Of a stretch of DNA of 34,300 nt, positions 15,076 through 23,364 are shown piece by piece. The notes under the pieces are model-generated. The model saw only the letters and a program-made list of their open reading frames with translations, ran no database searches and had not been told where the DNA came from. Made by a program: the position numbers and the translations under genes. How positions within the stretch are numbered: the first letter of the stretch is position 1; the number at the start of each line of letters is the position of its first letter. Origin of the DNA: Sphingobium sp. TKS (GTDB lineage: Bacteria > Pseudomonadota > Alphaproteobacteria > Sphingomonadales > Sphingomonadaceae); the NCBI RefSeq assembly GCF_001563265.1, contig NZ_CP005090.1, positions 1-34,300 on the forward strand. Direction: 5' to 3'.

Positions 15076-17631
15076 ATGAAAAACCGCATCAAAATTGGGC
15101 TGATGCTCGGCACGGCTGGTGCGCTCGGCTGGACCCCGGCATACGCGCAGGCCCCCGCTGAGGCACAGATTGCTCCGGCGCTGCCTCAAGCCGTGGCGCC
15201 TGCTCAGGCGGAAAGCACAGACCCCGCGTCCAATGTCGGCATCGGGGACATCGTGGTCACGGCGCAGCGCCGCGCGGAGAATGTCCAACAGGTCCCGATT
15301 GCCGTTGCAGCTTTTTCCGGTGCGGCCCTGCAGGAAAAAGGCGTCGACAATGTTTCGCAGCTCGCGAACCTCACCCCCGGCGTGCAGCTATCGTCCACGT
15401 CGCAGATTTTCAGTTCGCCATCGATGTTGTCCGGATTCATCCGCGGCATCGGCCAGGACGACTTCGCACTCAACTTCGACCCGGGCGTCGGCACCTATGT
15501 CGATGGTGTCTACCTCGCGCGTACCGCCGGGTCGAATGTCGATCTTCTCGACGTGGAACGCATCGAGATCCTGAAGGGCCCTCAGGGTACGCTGTTCGGA
15601 CGCAACACCATCGGTGGCGCGATCAGCGTCGTCACCCGCAAACCGACAGACGATTTCAGCGTGATGGGTCAGGTCTCGGGCGGTCGCTTCAACCGAATCG
15701 ATGTCGGTGGCGTCATCAACATCCCGATCGTCGAGGGCAAGCTCAAGAGCAGCATTGCCTTCTCGTCGAAGAACCGGAACGCTTGGCAGAAACGGATCCC
15801 GTTCCCTGGAGCTGCAGGCTTTGCTTCGGATCCTTCAGAAGCCTTCCAGCAGATCGATTATACCTCGCGGACCGCAGCAGGCGGCATCAGCGAACAGGGC
15901 GTTCGCGGTAAATTGCTATGGAACGCGACCAATGCGATCGATGTGACGCTGGAGGGCGACTATCTCAACTCGGAAACGAGCGCTTCGCCAAGCACTCTTC
16001 TCGGTACACGGTCAACTGTGTTGTCACCGGCCGGAACGCCAGTCGATGCGGACGGAAACGGCGTCCCGGACTCCACTTTGGCCGGCCTCTATAATACCTG
16101 CATCAGCCTTCCGGAGTCAGTGCTCGGCGCGATTGGTCTCGGCGGCGCCTGTGGCCCGCGTGCGGGCGGCCTCCCGGCTATCGCCGGCGCGAACGCGGAC
16201 GCCGATCCCACCAATAGTCGGCTTCCGATCGATAACCGCTTCGTTACCGGTAGCCTCAACCGTGGTTACGGCACGGGTATCAATTTTACCAACACGCGCA
16301 ATTTCGGATTCACAGGGACCGTCGATATCGACTTGGGTGGACCTGCCTTGAAGTCGATCACCGCCTATCGCAATCTCGACACCCGTTTCGGACAGGATCT
16401 CGACAACTCACCGGTCGTGGGGTTCGAGGGCTCATTCCGGGTGAAGCAGCATCAGTTCAGCGAAGAGCTGCAGCTTTCGGGCAAGGCGTTCAATGACAAA
16501 CTCGATTATCTCGTCGGCGCGTATTATTTCTCAGAAGGTGGTAGGGAATCGGAGGATGTCGCATTTCCCGGCGGTCTGTTGCAGATCGTCGGAAACTATC
16601 GGTTCAACACCAAGTCCTACGCGCTCTTCACGCACCTCAACTACCGTGTGAACGATCTCATCGGGATCACGCTGGGCGGACGTTATACCAAGGAAGATAA
16701 GACGCTCGTTGGAAGCCAGCGGGACCTCAATATGCTTCTCACCAAACTCGGTACTCCGGCATTTCTGTTCCCGGATCCGACAGACCTGTCGCAATTCTAC
16801 CCGACAGGGGAGCAGAAGCTCTCGTTCAGCAATGTTTCGCCGCGCGTCGGCATCGAACTCCATCCGACCGAGCGGATAATGCTGTACGGATCATTCTCGA
16901 AGGGGTTCAAGTCGGGCGGCTGGACGACCCGCGTCGCCGCTCCGGTCCCGCCGGATCCGACCAAGCCTGCGGACAAGCAGGCGCCGAGCTTCAATCCGGA
17001 GAAAGCCGACACGTTCGAGATCGGCTTCAAGTCGCAGCTTTTCGATCGAATGCTGCAAGTCAATGCTGCGGCATTCTACACGGACTACAAGGGCATCCAG
17101 ATCCAGATCCAGCGCGGCATCGGTGCCTCCTTCGAGAACGCCGGCAACGCCAGAATCAAGGGTTTCGAGGTCGAGACGATCTTCGCGCCGAGCCGCGTCT
17201 TCCGCGTGAGCGCGTCGGCGGGATACATTGACGCTTACTATCGGAGGATCAACGATCCGTCGGGCACGATCACGCTGGCGAGCCGGCTGCCGCGTGTCCC
17301 GAAGTGGACCGCGACGCTATCTCCCGAGTTCAACGTTTTCCTGGCCAATGAAGGTCGGGTCACACTGCGGGCGGATTATTCCTACAAGTCCACCATGGCG
17401 GCGGATGCGGAAAACACGCCCGAGTTGTTCAGTGGGAATGTCAGCCTCGTCAATGCCTCGCTCACGTACAGCGCGCCCGGCGACGACTGGTCTCTCGCAA
17501 TTGGCGGGAACAATGTTTTCAACAAACGCTACATCGCAAATGGCGTCAATCAGCTCAATGGAGCTGGCCTGCTGAGCGCGGTGCCGAACAGGCCGTCTGA
17601 ATATTATGCGACTTTGAGGTTTAAATTCTGA
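15076..17631 (+). CDS. TonB-dependent outer-membrane receptor
   Basis: An 851-residue receptor. A signal peptide (MKNRIKIGLMLGTAGALG, cleaved after AYAQA near residue 26) is followed by the plug domain starting at DIVVTAQRRAENVQQVPIAV and including VERIEILKGPQGTLFGRNTI. A beta-barrel makes up the remainder and ends in YYATLRFKF, with the terminal Phe needed for outer-membrane assembly. GAGGGAGAGG lies ten bases upstream of the ATG. Sphingomonads carry many such receptors for plant compounds, aromatics and siderophores. The substrate here is unknown; its position between the oxygenase fragment and linR suggests uptake of an aromatic compound, but this is inference. Confidence 0.9.
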   Translation: MKNRIKIGLMLGTAGALGWTPAYAQAPAEAQIAPALPQAVAPAQAESTDPASNVGIGDIVVTAQRRAENVQQVPIAVAAFSGAALQEKGVDNVSQLANLTPGVQLSSTSQIFSSPSMLSGFIRGIGQDDFALNFDPGVGTYVDGVYLARTAGSNVDLLDVERIEILKGPQGTLFGRNTIGGAISVVTRKPTDDFSVMGQVSGGRFNRIDVGGVINIPIVEGKLKSSIAFSSKNRNAWQKRIPFPGAAGFASDPSEAFQQIDYTSRTAAGGISEQGVRGKLLWNATNAIDVTLEGDYLNSETSASPSTLLGTRSTVLSPAGTPVDADGNGVPDSTLAGLYNTCISLPESVLGAIGLGGACGPRAGGLPAIAGANADADPTNSRLPIDNRFVTGSLNRGYGTGINFTNTRNFGFTGTVDIDLGGPALKSITAYRNLDTRFGQDLDNSPVVGFEGSFRVKQHQFSEELQLSGKAFNDKLDYLVGAYYFSEGGRESEDVAFPGGLLQIVGNYRFNTKSYALFTHLNYRVNDLIGITLGGRYTKEDKTLVGSQRDLNMLLTKLGTPAFLFPDPTDLSQFYPTGEQKLSFSNVSPRVGIELHPTERIMLYGSFSKGFKSGGWTTRVAAPVPPDPTKPADKQAPSFNPEKADTFEIGFKSQLFDRMLQVNAAAFYTDYKGIQIQIQRGIGASFENAGNARIKGFEVETIFAPSRVFRVSASAGYIDAYYRRINDPSGTITLASRLPRVPKWTATLSPEFNVFLANEGRVTLRADYSYKSTMAADAENTPELFSGNVSLVNASLTYSAPGDDWSLAIGGNNVFNKRYIANGVNQLNGAGLLSAVPNRPSEYYATLRFKF

Positions 17632-17673
17632 TCGACCCGGACTGATCCCACTCCGGATGCTCCTATCTGTCCG

Positions 17674-17705
17674 GCCCGGGTTTAACCTAGGCCGGGCTTT
17701 CTTTG
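17674..17705 (+). terminator. Rho-independent terminator after the TonB receptor
   Basis: The stem GCCCGG / CCGGGC (17674-17679, 17692-17697) is followed by TTTCTTT. It lies 43 bp after the receptor stop and just before the convergent end of linR. Confidence 0.65.
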
Positions 17706-17725
17706 CTAGGTCGATGGCAGCTTTC

Positions 17726-18637
17726 TCACATCCGCGCGGACAGCACCTTGTGCAGGAGCTGTCGCAACCAGCGGTGAGGCGGGTCGTCTTGGTTCCTCGC
17801 ATGCCAATATTGCCTGACCTCAAATGCTTCCATAAGAATTGGCGGCCGCACGGCCCGGAGTCCGTAGACCTCGGCGAGCCGACCAATCACGCGAGCCGGA
17901 GCGGTAAGAATAAGGTCCGACTCGAAGCAAGCTGCCAACGCCACGAGAAAGCTGCTCGCGACGATCCTGATCCGATCGGGATGGATCTTGTCGAGGAGAG
18001 CGCGTTCGACGGCACGATGGGCATGGGCCATACCCTTGGTGCTGACCACGATATGATCTGCGGCCATGAAGTCATCGGTCTCACCGGACTTGATGAACGG
18101 ATGACCTTCCTTTCCGAAGCACAGATATTCCTCCTGGTAGAGCCGTTGCGTCTTGATGCCGGCAACAAGGCTCGGATAGGCGCCGACGGCGATATCGACA
18201 TGCCCGGTCTCGAGCGCGCTCACCATTTCATCGCCGCTCAGCGTGAGTGCGCGGTAGCTGGTGTGTGGTGCCTCGAACCGCGCCGCCGAATGCAACGCCG
18301 TCAAAACGACAAGATGGGCGATGTCCGATCCGGCAATGATGAATTCGCGCTTGAGACGGTCAGGTGAGAATGTCTGCCCGCCTTCAGCCAGGTCGCGACG
18401 CAGTTCCAGCAGTTGCTGAACAACCCCGGCGATCGCCTCGGCACGTGGTGTCGGCTCCATGCCGTCGCGCGCCCGGACGAGAAGCGGGTCGCCCAATGCT
18501 TTGCGCAGGCGCGCCAGCCCATGGCTGGCGGTGGGCTGCGGTAGGTCGAGTTCTCGTGCAGCGGCGCTGACGCTGTGCCGCTTTAACAGCGCATCCAAAA
18601 GCACCAAGTGCCGAAAATCCAGGTCATCTATATTCAC
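17726..18637 (-). CDS. linR: LysR-type regulator LinR
   Basis: A 303-residue LysR-type transcription factor. The N-terminal HTH (LDALLKRHSVSAAARELDLPQPTASHGLARL, residues about 10-40, here given as RHSVSAAARELDLPQ and TASHGLARL) is followed by a ligand-binding domain. The sequence, length, and divergent position next to linE match LinR, which activates linE and linD in response to hydroquinones. The GTG at 18637 (VNIDDLDFRHL) gives the known length; a TTG at 18694 would add 19 residues overlapping the promoter region. The palindrome ACAAT-N4-ATTGT covers this GTG. The assignment is from recognition of the family and locus, not from a database search. Confidence 0.88.
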   Translation of the reverse strand: MNIDDLDFRHLVLLDALLKRHSVSAAARELDLPQPTASHGLARLRKALGDPLLVRARDGMEPTPRAEAIAGVVQQLLELRRDLAEGGQTFSPDRLKREFIIAGSDIAHLVVLTALHSAARFEAPHTSYRALTLSGDEMVSALETGHVDIAVGAYPSLVAGIKTQRLYQEEYLCFGKEGHPFIKSGETDDFMAADHIVVSTKGMAHAHRAVERALLDKIHPDRIRIVASSFLVALAACFESDLILTAPARVIGRLAEVYGLRAVRPPILMEAFEVRQYWHARNQDDPPHRWLRQLLHKVLSARM

Positions 18638-18649
18638 AATCTGAATTGT
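18636..18649. promoter_or_regulatory. Candidate LinR binding site
   Basis: ACAAT-CTGA-ATTGT is a perfect interrupted palindrome of the T-N11-A type bound by LysR regulators. It overlaps the linR start codon and lies about 120 bp upstream of linE. A further CAATTGTCAAATAC element occurs at 18665-18678. Binding would both activate linE and repress linR. Confidence 0.5.
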
Positions 18650-18768
18650 ATCTATGAAGGTCCGCCAATTGTCAAATACTCCCTGATCCCTCAAACAGGC
18701 TGCAGCAGCGATCGTTGTGCAGGTTTGAAGAGACGATCCGCAATCGCAGAAAATAGTGGAGAGCGATC

Positions 18769-19734
18769 ATGATGCAACTGCCCGAACGCGTCGAAGGACT
18801 TCATCACATCACCGTCGCGACCGGATCCGCGCAAGGCGACGTGGATCTTCTCGTCAAGACGCTGGGACAGCGGCTCGTCAAGAAGACGATGTTCTACGAC
18901 GGCGCACGGCCGGTCTATCATCTGTATTTCGGCAATGAGCTTGGCGAACCGGGCACGCTGTACACCACTTTCCCCGTTCGCCAGGCTGGCTACACCGGAA
19001 AGCGTGGTGCAGGGCAGATATCGGCGGTTTCCTATAACGCACCCGTCGGTACGCTTTCCTGGTGGCAGGAGCATCTCATAAAGCGCGCTGTGACCGTCTC
19101 GGAAGTGCGTGAGCGGTTCGGGCAGAAATATCTGTCGTTCGAGCACCCCGACTGCGGTGTCGGCTTCGAAATCATCGAGCAGGACACGGACGGCCAGTTC
19201 GAGCCCTGGGACTCTCCCTATGTGCCCAAGGAGGTCGCGCTGCGGGGCTTTCACAGCTGGACGGCCACCCTAAATCGCAATGAGGAGATGGACTCCTTCA
19301 TGCGCAATGCCTGGAACCTGAAGCCCCAGGGACGCGACGGCAATTACCAGCGCTACGCTTTCGGCAATGGCGGTGCGGCCAAGGTGCTAGACGTCTATAT
19401 CGATGAGGACGAAAGGCCCGGCACCTGGGCGCTTGGCGAAGGCCAAGTTCATCACGCCGCGTTTGAAGTCGCCGACCTCGACGTGCAGGCCGCGCTCAAA
19501 TTTGACGTGGAAGGCCTCGGCTACACCGATTTCTCAGATCGCAAGCACCGCGGCTACTTCGAATCGATCTACGTTCGTACGCCGGGCGGCGTGTTGTTCG
19601 AAGCCTCGGTCACGCTTGGTTTCACCCATGACGAGAGCCCCGAGAAGCTCGGCAGCGAGGTCAAGGTCGCGCCGCAGCTCGAAGGTGTAAAGGACGAGCT
19701 CCTCCGGACGATGAACGATCCGATCGTCATTTGA
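18769..19734 (+). CDS. linE: (Chloro)hydroquinone 1,2-dioxygenase LinE
   Basis: A 321-residue ring-cleaving dioxygenase of the PcpA/LinE type (two VOC-fold halves). Iron ligands predicted by comparison with PcpA are H13 (LHHITVATG), H229 (QVHHAAFEV) and E278 (GVLFEAS); all are present. LinE opens chlorohydroquinone to an acyl chloride that hydrolyses to maleylacetate, and hydroquinone to hydroxymuconic semialdehyde, in the lower lindane pathway. The length and sequence fit LinE. ATG 18769 is followed by a second ATG; GGAGAG is six bases upstream. It is the first gene of a five-gene plus-strand run ending with linD. Confidence 0.92.
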   Translation: MMQLPERVEGLHHITVATGSAQGDVDLLVKTLGQRLVKKTMFYDGARPVYHLYFGNELGEPGTLYTTFPVRQAGYTGKRGAGQISAVSYNAPVGTLSWWQEHLIKRAVTVSEVRERFGQKYLSFEHPDCGVGFEIIEQDTDGQFEPWDSPYVPKEVALRGFHSWTATLNRNEEMDSFMRNAWNLKPQGRDGNYQRYAFGNGGAAKVLDVYIDEDERPGTWALGEGQVHHAAFEVADLDVQAALKFDVEGLGYTDFSDRKHRGYFESIYVRTPGGVLFEASVTLGFTHDESPEKLGSEVKVAPQLEGVKDELLRTMNDPIVI

Positions 19735-19759
19735 TCGCAAGGATGACTCCGCAGGCTGG

Positions 19760-20569
19760 GTGAAGAGAATGTGGCGACATCGGGCAGTCAATAGCCGAAA
19801 TGGTGCGCGGATCGGTGTTCATACCACTGGCTTGCCGAGCGGTGAGCCGATCCTGCTCCTTTCTTCCCTGCTGGCCGACTGGCGGTCCTGGAATGACGTG
19901 GCCGGTCGTTTACCTTCAGGGGTATATGCGATCACGATGGACCTGCGGGGTCATGGAACGAGTTCGCCGAGTGCCGGCGACTACAGTCTAGCCGAACTGG
20001 CGGCCGACGTGCTTAATGTAATGGATAACCTCGCGTTTGCAAGAGTTCATCTTGTTGGCACGTCGGTCGGGTCGATGGTCGCGCAATATCTTGGCGCCAC
20101 GGCGGGACACCGGCTTATCTCGCTGACACTCGTGGCAGCAGGTTCTCTCGTTCCAGAGCCAGCTTGGCCGATCTGGGACAAGCGGGTGGCCGCAGTGCGC
20201 AGCGGCGGGCTCATTACGCAGGTGCCGATCGTGTATCCGGCATGGTTTTCCGGAGCGGTCGACCAAGGTCTGCTGGATCTTGCTGAGTCGATGATCTTGG
20301 CCACGACAGTTGCCGGATTCACCGGCGCTGTCGCAGCGATCAAGGGCCATGACGCGAGAAGCCTTCTTCCGCAGGTCGAAACGCCAACGCTCGTCATAGC
20401 CGGTGCGAACGATGCCGCCGTGCCACCGGAGGCGGTCCGCGCGACCGCCGCTCTCATTCCAGGTGCCGCATTCGAAGTTGTGACGGGTGCCGCGCACCAG
20501 GTCGCGATGCAGCATCCTGTCGCCTTTGCGGACCGGCTATGCCGCCATATTGCTGGAGCGCCGCGATGA
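19760..20569 (+). CDS. Alpha/beta hydrolase in the lin operon (PcaD-like)
   Basis: A 269-residue alpha/beta-hydrolase. The nucleophile elbow is GTSVG with Ser102; the acid is probably the Asp in IAGANDAAVP and the base the His in GAAHQVAMQHP. Overall it resembles enol-lactonases and ring-fission-product hydrolases. Translation may start at GTG 19760 or ATG 19769; neither has a strong SD. It lies 25 bp after linE and overlaps the next gene by four bases (ATGA), so it belongs to the linE transcript. A role in hydrolysing a LinE ring-fission product is a reasonable guess but unproven. Confidence 0.75.
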   Translation: MKRMWRHRAVNSRNGARIGVHTTGLPSGEPILLLSSLLADWRSWNDVAGRLPSGVYAITMDLRGHGTSSPSAGDYSLAELAADVLNVMDNLAFARVHLVGTSVGSMVAQYLGATAGHRLISLTLVAAGSLVPEPAWPIWDKRVAAVRSGGLITQVPIVYPAWFSGAVDQGLLDLAESMILATTVAGFTGAVAAIKGHDARSLLPQVETPTLVIAGANDAAVPPEAVRATAALIPGAAFEVVTGAAHQVAMQHPVAFADRLCRHIAGAPR

Positions 20570-21282
20570 CGTTTTCCCCTGAAGGACCCTATGGGACAAT
20601 CGTGACCGGCCCGCCTGTCGAACAGGCAAATGCTGCGATCATTCTTCTGCACGGCCGTGGCCAGCGTGCGCAAGCGATGCTGGAACTTGCGAGACAGCTC
20701 GATCTGCCCTCTGTCGCCTGGCTTGCCCTGCAAGCGCCCGCCGGGGCGTGGTACTCGCCCAAATATGACGGGTTCGATCCAGACGGCGACAGGTCTGTGG
20801 CTGACGCCTGCACCGCCTTGGCTGAGATCTCCTCGCGGCTGGAAGCAGCCTGGGTCGCGCTAGACCGTCAGGGCATAGTCGGCTTCAGCCAGGGTGCCTG
20901 CCTCGCCAGTCACTTCATGTGGTGCGGCGCTGCGAAAATGGGGTTCCTGGGCTCGCTGACCGGAAGCCTCCCGGGTTTTGAGCTCCCAACCGCGCCAGTT
21001 GAGCCTCGGTTTACCGGTCTCAAGGCGATATTCACAGGTGGTCTGAACGACGATTGGGTCAAGGCAGAGCATGTGCGGGAGACAGCTGAGCGCTTTAGAC
21101 TCTCTGGTGCTGATGTCGGCGAGTATATTCAACCGATCAAGGACCATGGAATTGGGGCGGACGAGATCGCGTTGTTGCGAGACACCCTGATCGCACGCTT
21201 CGAGCTGAACCCGCCGGTCCCTACGCGCGGGCCGCGACATCAGCCGCTCGTGCCGCAAAGCACGCCAAGTCTGACGGATTGA
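20566..21282 (+). CDS. Phospholipase/carboxylesterase-family hydrolase (MhqD-like)
   Basis: A 238-residue alpha/beta-hydrolase of the short esterase type. LLHGRGQ forms the oxyanion region (residues 28-34), GFSQGA the nucleophile elbow (Ser108), and the His is in KDHGIGADE near residue 189. It resembles MhqD of Bacillus, which is co-regulated with quinone-detoxifying dioxygenases. ATG 20566 overlaps the previous stop; upstream in-frame sequence lies inside that gene. The last 25 residues are Pro-rich. In this operon it may act on hydroquinone-derived esters or adducts (inference). Confidence 0.75.
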   Translation: MTFSPEGPYGTIVTGPPVEQANAAIILLHGRGQRAQAMLELARQLDLPSVAWLALQAPAGAWYSPKYDGFDPDGDRSVADACTALAEISSRLEAAWVALDRQGIVGFSQGACLASHFMWCGAAKMGFLGSLTGSLPGFELPTAPVEPRFTGLKAIFTGGLNDDWVKAEHVRETAERFRLSGADVGEYIQPIKDHGIGADEIALLRDTLIARFELNPPVPTRGPRHQPLVPQSTPSLTD

Positions 21283-21289
21283 ACGTCCC

Positions 21290-21922
21290 ATGCTGTTCTC
21301 CGTCATAACCACCATCTCGCCTGAAAAGCTGGCAGAGCGCACAGCAGCCATACCGGCACACCGCGCCTATCTTGCGTCGCACACCGCAAGCATTTTGGCA
21401 GTGGGGACCACCTTCGCCGAAGGCGGCGATTTGGTCGGATCGACATATCTCGTTGATGTCGACGATTGGAACGCAGCCCGGGCCTTCATCGCCGAAGACC
21501 CCATGACCGTGTCCGGGGCACGTCAAAGCATCGACATTCTTGAATGGCGGATGGGCGGGTTCGATCGGCGATACCCCTGGCAAGGGGCGAACGTCGAGAG
21601 ACAAGACGCAGCGCATCAAAGTCTGAATAAGGAAGGGGTGAGCGCTGCGCCCCAACCTTCGCTCCGCACACGCCATCTCAGAGTGTTGCTGCTGATCACC
21701 ACGCTCGCGCCGCTAGTGGCCCTCGTCAACATTCTCTTGGGCGACACCATTGCCCATCTTCCCGTTTTGCTGCGCTCCTTCTTGGTCGTGGGGCTTGTCG
21801 TGCCCGCCGCGACCTATGTTGCACTGCCGCTGCTTACCGGCCTTGCGCGCTGCGTGGGGCAGGAGCGCCGGGAAAGTTCACCAGCCATCCGGCCGCCGGC
21901 GGAACACACTCATTCTACATGA
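21290..21922 (+). CDS. YciI-like domain fused to a two-helix membrane segment
   Basis: A 210-residue protein. Residues 1-95 have the YciI / dimeric alpha-beta-barrel pattern (AHRAYLASHTASILAVG, GSTYLVDVDDWNAARAFIAEDP). A linker is followed by two hydrophobic helices (about residues 130-185, LRVLLLITTLAPLVALVNIL and FLVVGLVVPAATYVALPLL) and a polar tail. TftG, which removes chlorine from chlorohydroxyhydroquinone, belongs to the YciI superfamily, so a dehydrochlorination or isomerisation role in this chloroaromatic operon is conceivable. The membrane anchor is unusual for YciI proteins. It begins seven bases after the previous stop and lies 59 bp before linD. Confidence 0.65.
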   Translation: MLFSVITTISPEKLAERTAAIPAHRAYLASHTASILAVGTTFAEGGDLVGSTYLVDVDDWNAARAFIAEDPMTVSGARQSIDILEWRMGGFDRRYPWQGANVERQDAAHQSLNKEGVSAAPQPSLRTRHLRVLLLITTLAPLVALVNILLGDTIAHLPVLLRSFLVVGLVVPAATYVALPLLTGLARCVGQERRESSPAIRPPAEHTHST

Positions 21923-21981
21923 CGATTTAGCCCGCAAAAATCCCCGAACGTCTCAGTTCCAGGCAAAAGGATCATAAAAAT

Positions 21982-23022
21982 ATGAGCGCTGATACAGAAA
22001 CCCTGGCGAGGAAAGTCCGTGAAGAGGTTATCAAGCCTGAGCAATCGACTCTGATTAGCCCGGATCGACAGTCACCGAGCCTCCTTCGCCGCGAAGCGAC
22101 GGTCGAACCGCGGTTCGAACTGTTCCACTTCGTGTTCTCAGTCTGCTCGCAAAAGGTGCGCGGCACCCTAATGGAGAAGGGCGTGACCTTCGGCTCCAAC
22201 GAGTTGACGATCCTTCCCCCGCAGAATGAGAATTATTGTCCGCAATATGTCCGGCTGCGGTTGCGATCGGAAGCCGCAGCCAAGCACCGTCCTGTCAGCT
22301 CGTTCACTGGGCAGTCGTCTGTTGATTCCGAAGGGTTCGACCCGCTCGTCGTACCGACCCTCGTCGACCATGAGACCGGCCGGATCCTCGCCGATTCCAA
22401 GGCAATCTGCCTCTACCTCTGCGACGCCTTGTCCGGCGGTACCGATCTTCTGCCCGCCGACATACGGGAGGCTGTGCTCAAGCAGGTCCAGCTCGCTGAC
22501 ACGACGCCCCATGTAGCCCTGCTCTACGGCGCCGATCCGGACGGTGATCGTCGGCCCGAAAGCATGCAGGCGGTCATGCCCGGCATCCACGCACACAAGA
22601 TCGACGCCGTGCGCCGCAATATCCCGCTCGCGGACGGCGACCCGCTTCTCCTCGAAGCCTACCAACACAAGATTGTGAAGGAGGAAGCCGCCGCCTCGTT
22701 CGTCATCAACGAGCCGCAAATGCGGACCGCCATCTCGAAGGCGGAGCAGCTGGTTACCGATCTCGATCGCGACCTCGGGGCGTCCACCGGACCTTGGCTG
22801 TTCGGCGACCGCTTCACGCTCGCCGACCTGTTCTGGGCCGTCAGTCTCTACCGCTTCCTCTGGCTCGGCTATTCGGGTTTCTGGAAAGACGGTGCAGGCA
22901 AGCCCCGTGTCGAGGCCTATGCCAATCGGCTCTTCGCGCGGCCCTCCGTCAAGGATGCGATCATCCAGTGGCCCGGCCATCCGCCGAGCGAGAATGTCAT
23001 CCATCTCCTGAGCAACGCCTAA
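21982..23022 (+). CDS. linD: 2,5-dichlorohydroquinone reductive dechlorinase LinD
   Basis: A 346-residue glutathione-S-transferase-type reductive dehalogenase. The thioredoxin-like N-terminal domain begins near residue 45 with FELFHFVFSVCSQKVRG; Cys55 in SVCSQKV corresponds to the catalytic Cys of PcpC. The all-helical C-terminal domain contains GPWLFGDRFTLADLFWAVSL. LinD removes two chlorines from 2,5-dichlorohydroquinone with glutathione, giving chlorohydroquinone and hydroquinone for LinE. The length fits LinD, including its 45-residue N-terminal extension. AAAAGGA lies about ten bases upstream of the ATG. Confidence 0.92.
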   Translation: MSADTETLARKVREEVIKPEQSTLISPDRQSPSLLRREATVEPRFELFHFVFSVCSQKVRGTLMEKGVTFGSNELTILPPQNENYCPQYVRLRLRSEAAAKHRPVSSFTGQSSVDSEGFDPLVVPTLVDHETGRILADSKAICLYLCDALSGGTDLLPADIREAVLKQVQLADTTPHVALLYGADPDGDRRPESMQAVMPGIHAHKIDAVRRNIPLADGDPLLLEAYQHKIVKEEAAASFVINEPQMRTAISKAEQLVTDLDRDLGASTGPWLFGDRFTLADLFWAVSLYRFLWLGYSGFWKDGAGKPRVEAYANRLFARPSVKDAIIQWPGHPPSENVIHLLSNA

Positions 23023-23173
23023 AGGCAACCACCGCGCCGTCCGCAAGCGACGCGGTCCATGCCCTGAACGCGTCGTCCGGCAGGGCCGAGACCATTCAAC
23101 AGCGCTCGAATCCAGGACGAGCATGGATTTCTTATATGGATCAAACACTTCTCGAAGTACGCGTAACAAAAAA
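23023..23173. other. Short spacer between linD and the IS6100 remnant
   Basis: No gene is seen. A weak inverted repeat ACCGCG / CGCGGT (about 23031-23056) lies just after linD and could help end transcription, but no T-run follows. Confidence 0.3.
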
Positions 23174-23364
23174 GGCTCTGTTGCAAAGATTGGCGGCAGT
23201 CAGAGGTAGGCTGTCGCTCTGCGCCGATCAGGCGGCTGCTGCGAAATGGTGGTTGAGCATGCCCATGGCCTCCGTCAGCGCCGAGGGCCCAATGCCAAAA
23301 GCTCTCTCCACAAGGCGCACCTCGCCCCTGATGCCGGGCTGCAGGCACCAGGGGCGAGCCTGTC
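23174..23364 (-). mobile_element. Truncated IS6100 copy in inverted orientation
   Basis: These 191 bp are the exact reverse complement of 24054-24244, the 3' end of the complete IS6100, and begin with the terminal repeat GGCTCTGTTGCAAAG. The fragment codes only the last part of the transposase on the minus strand. Its broken end is joined directly to the left end of the complete element. Confidence 0.9.
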
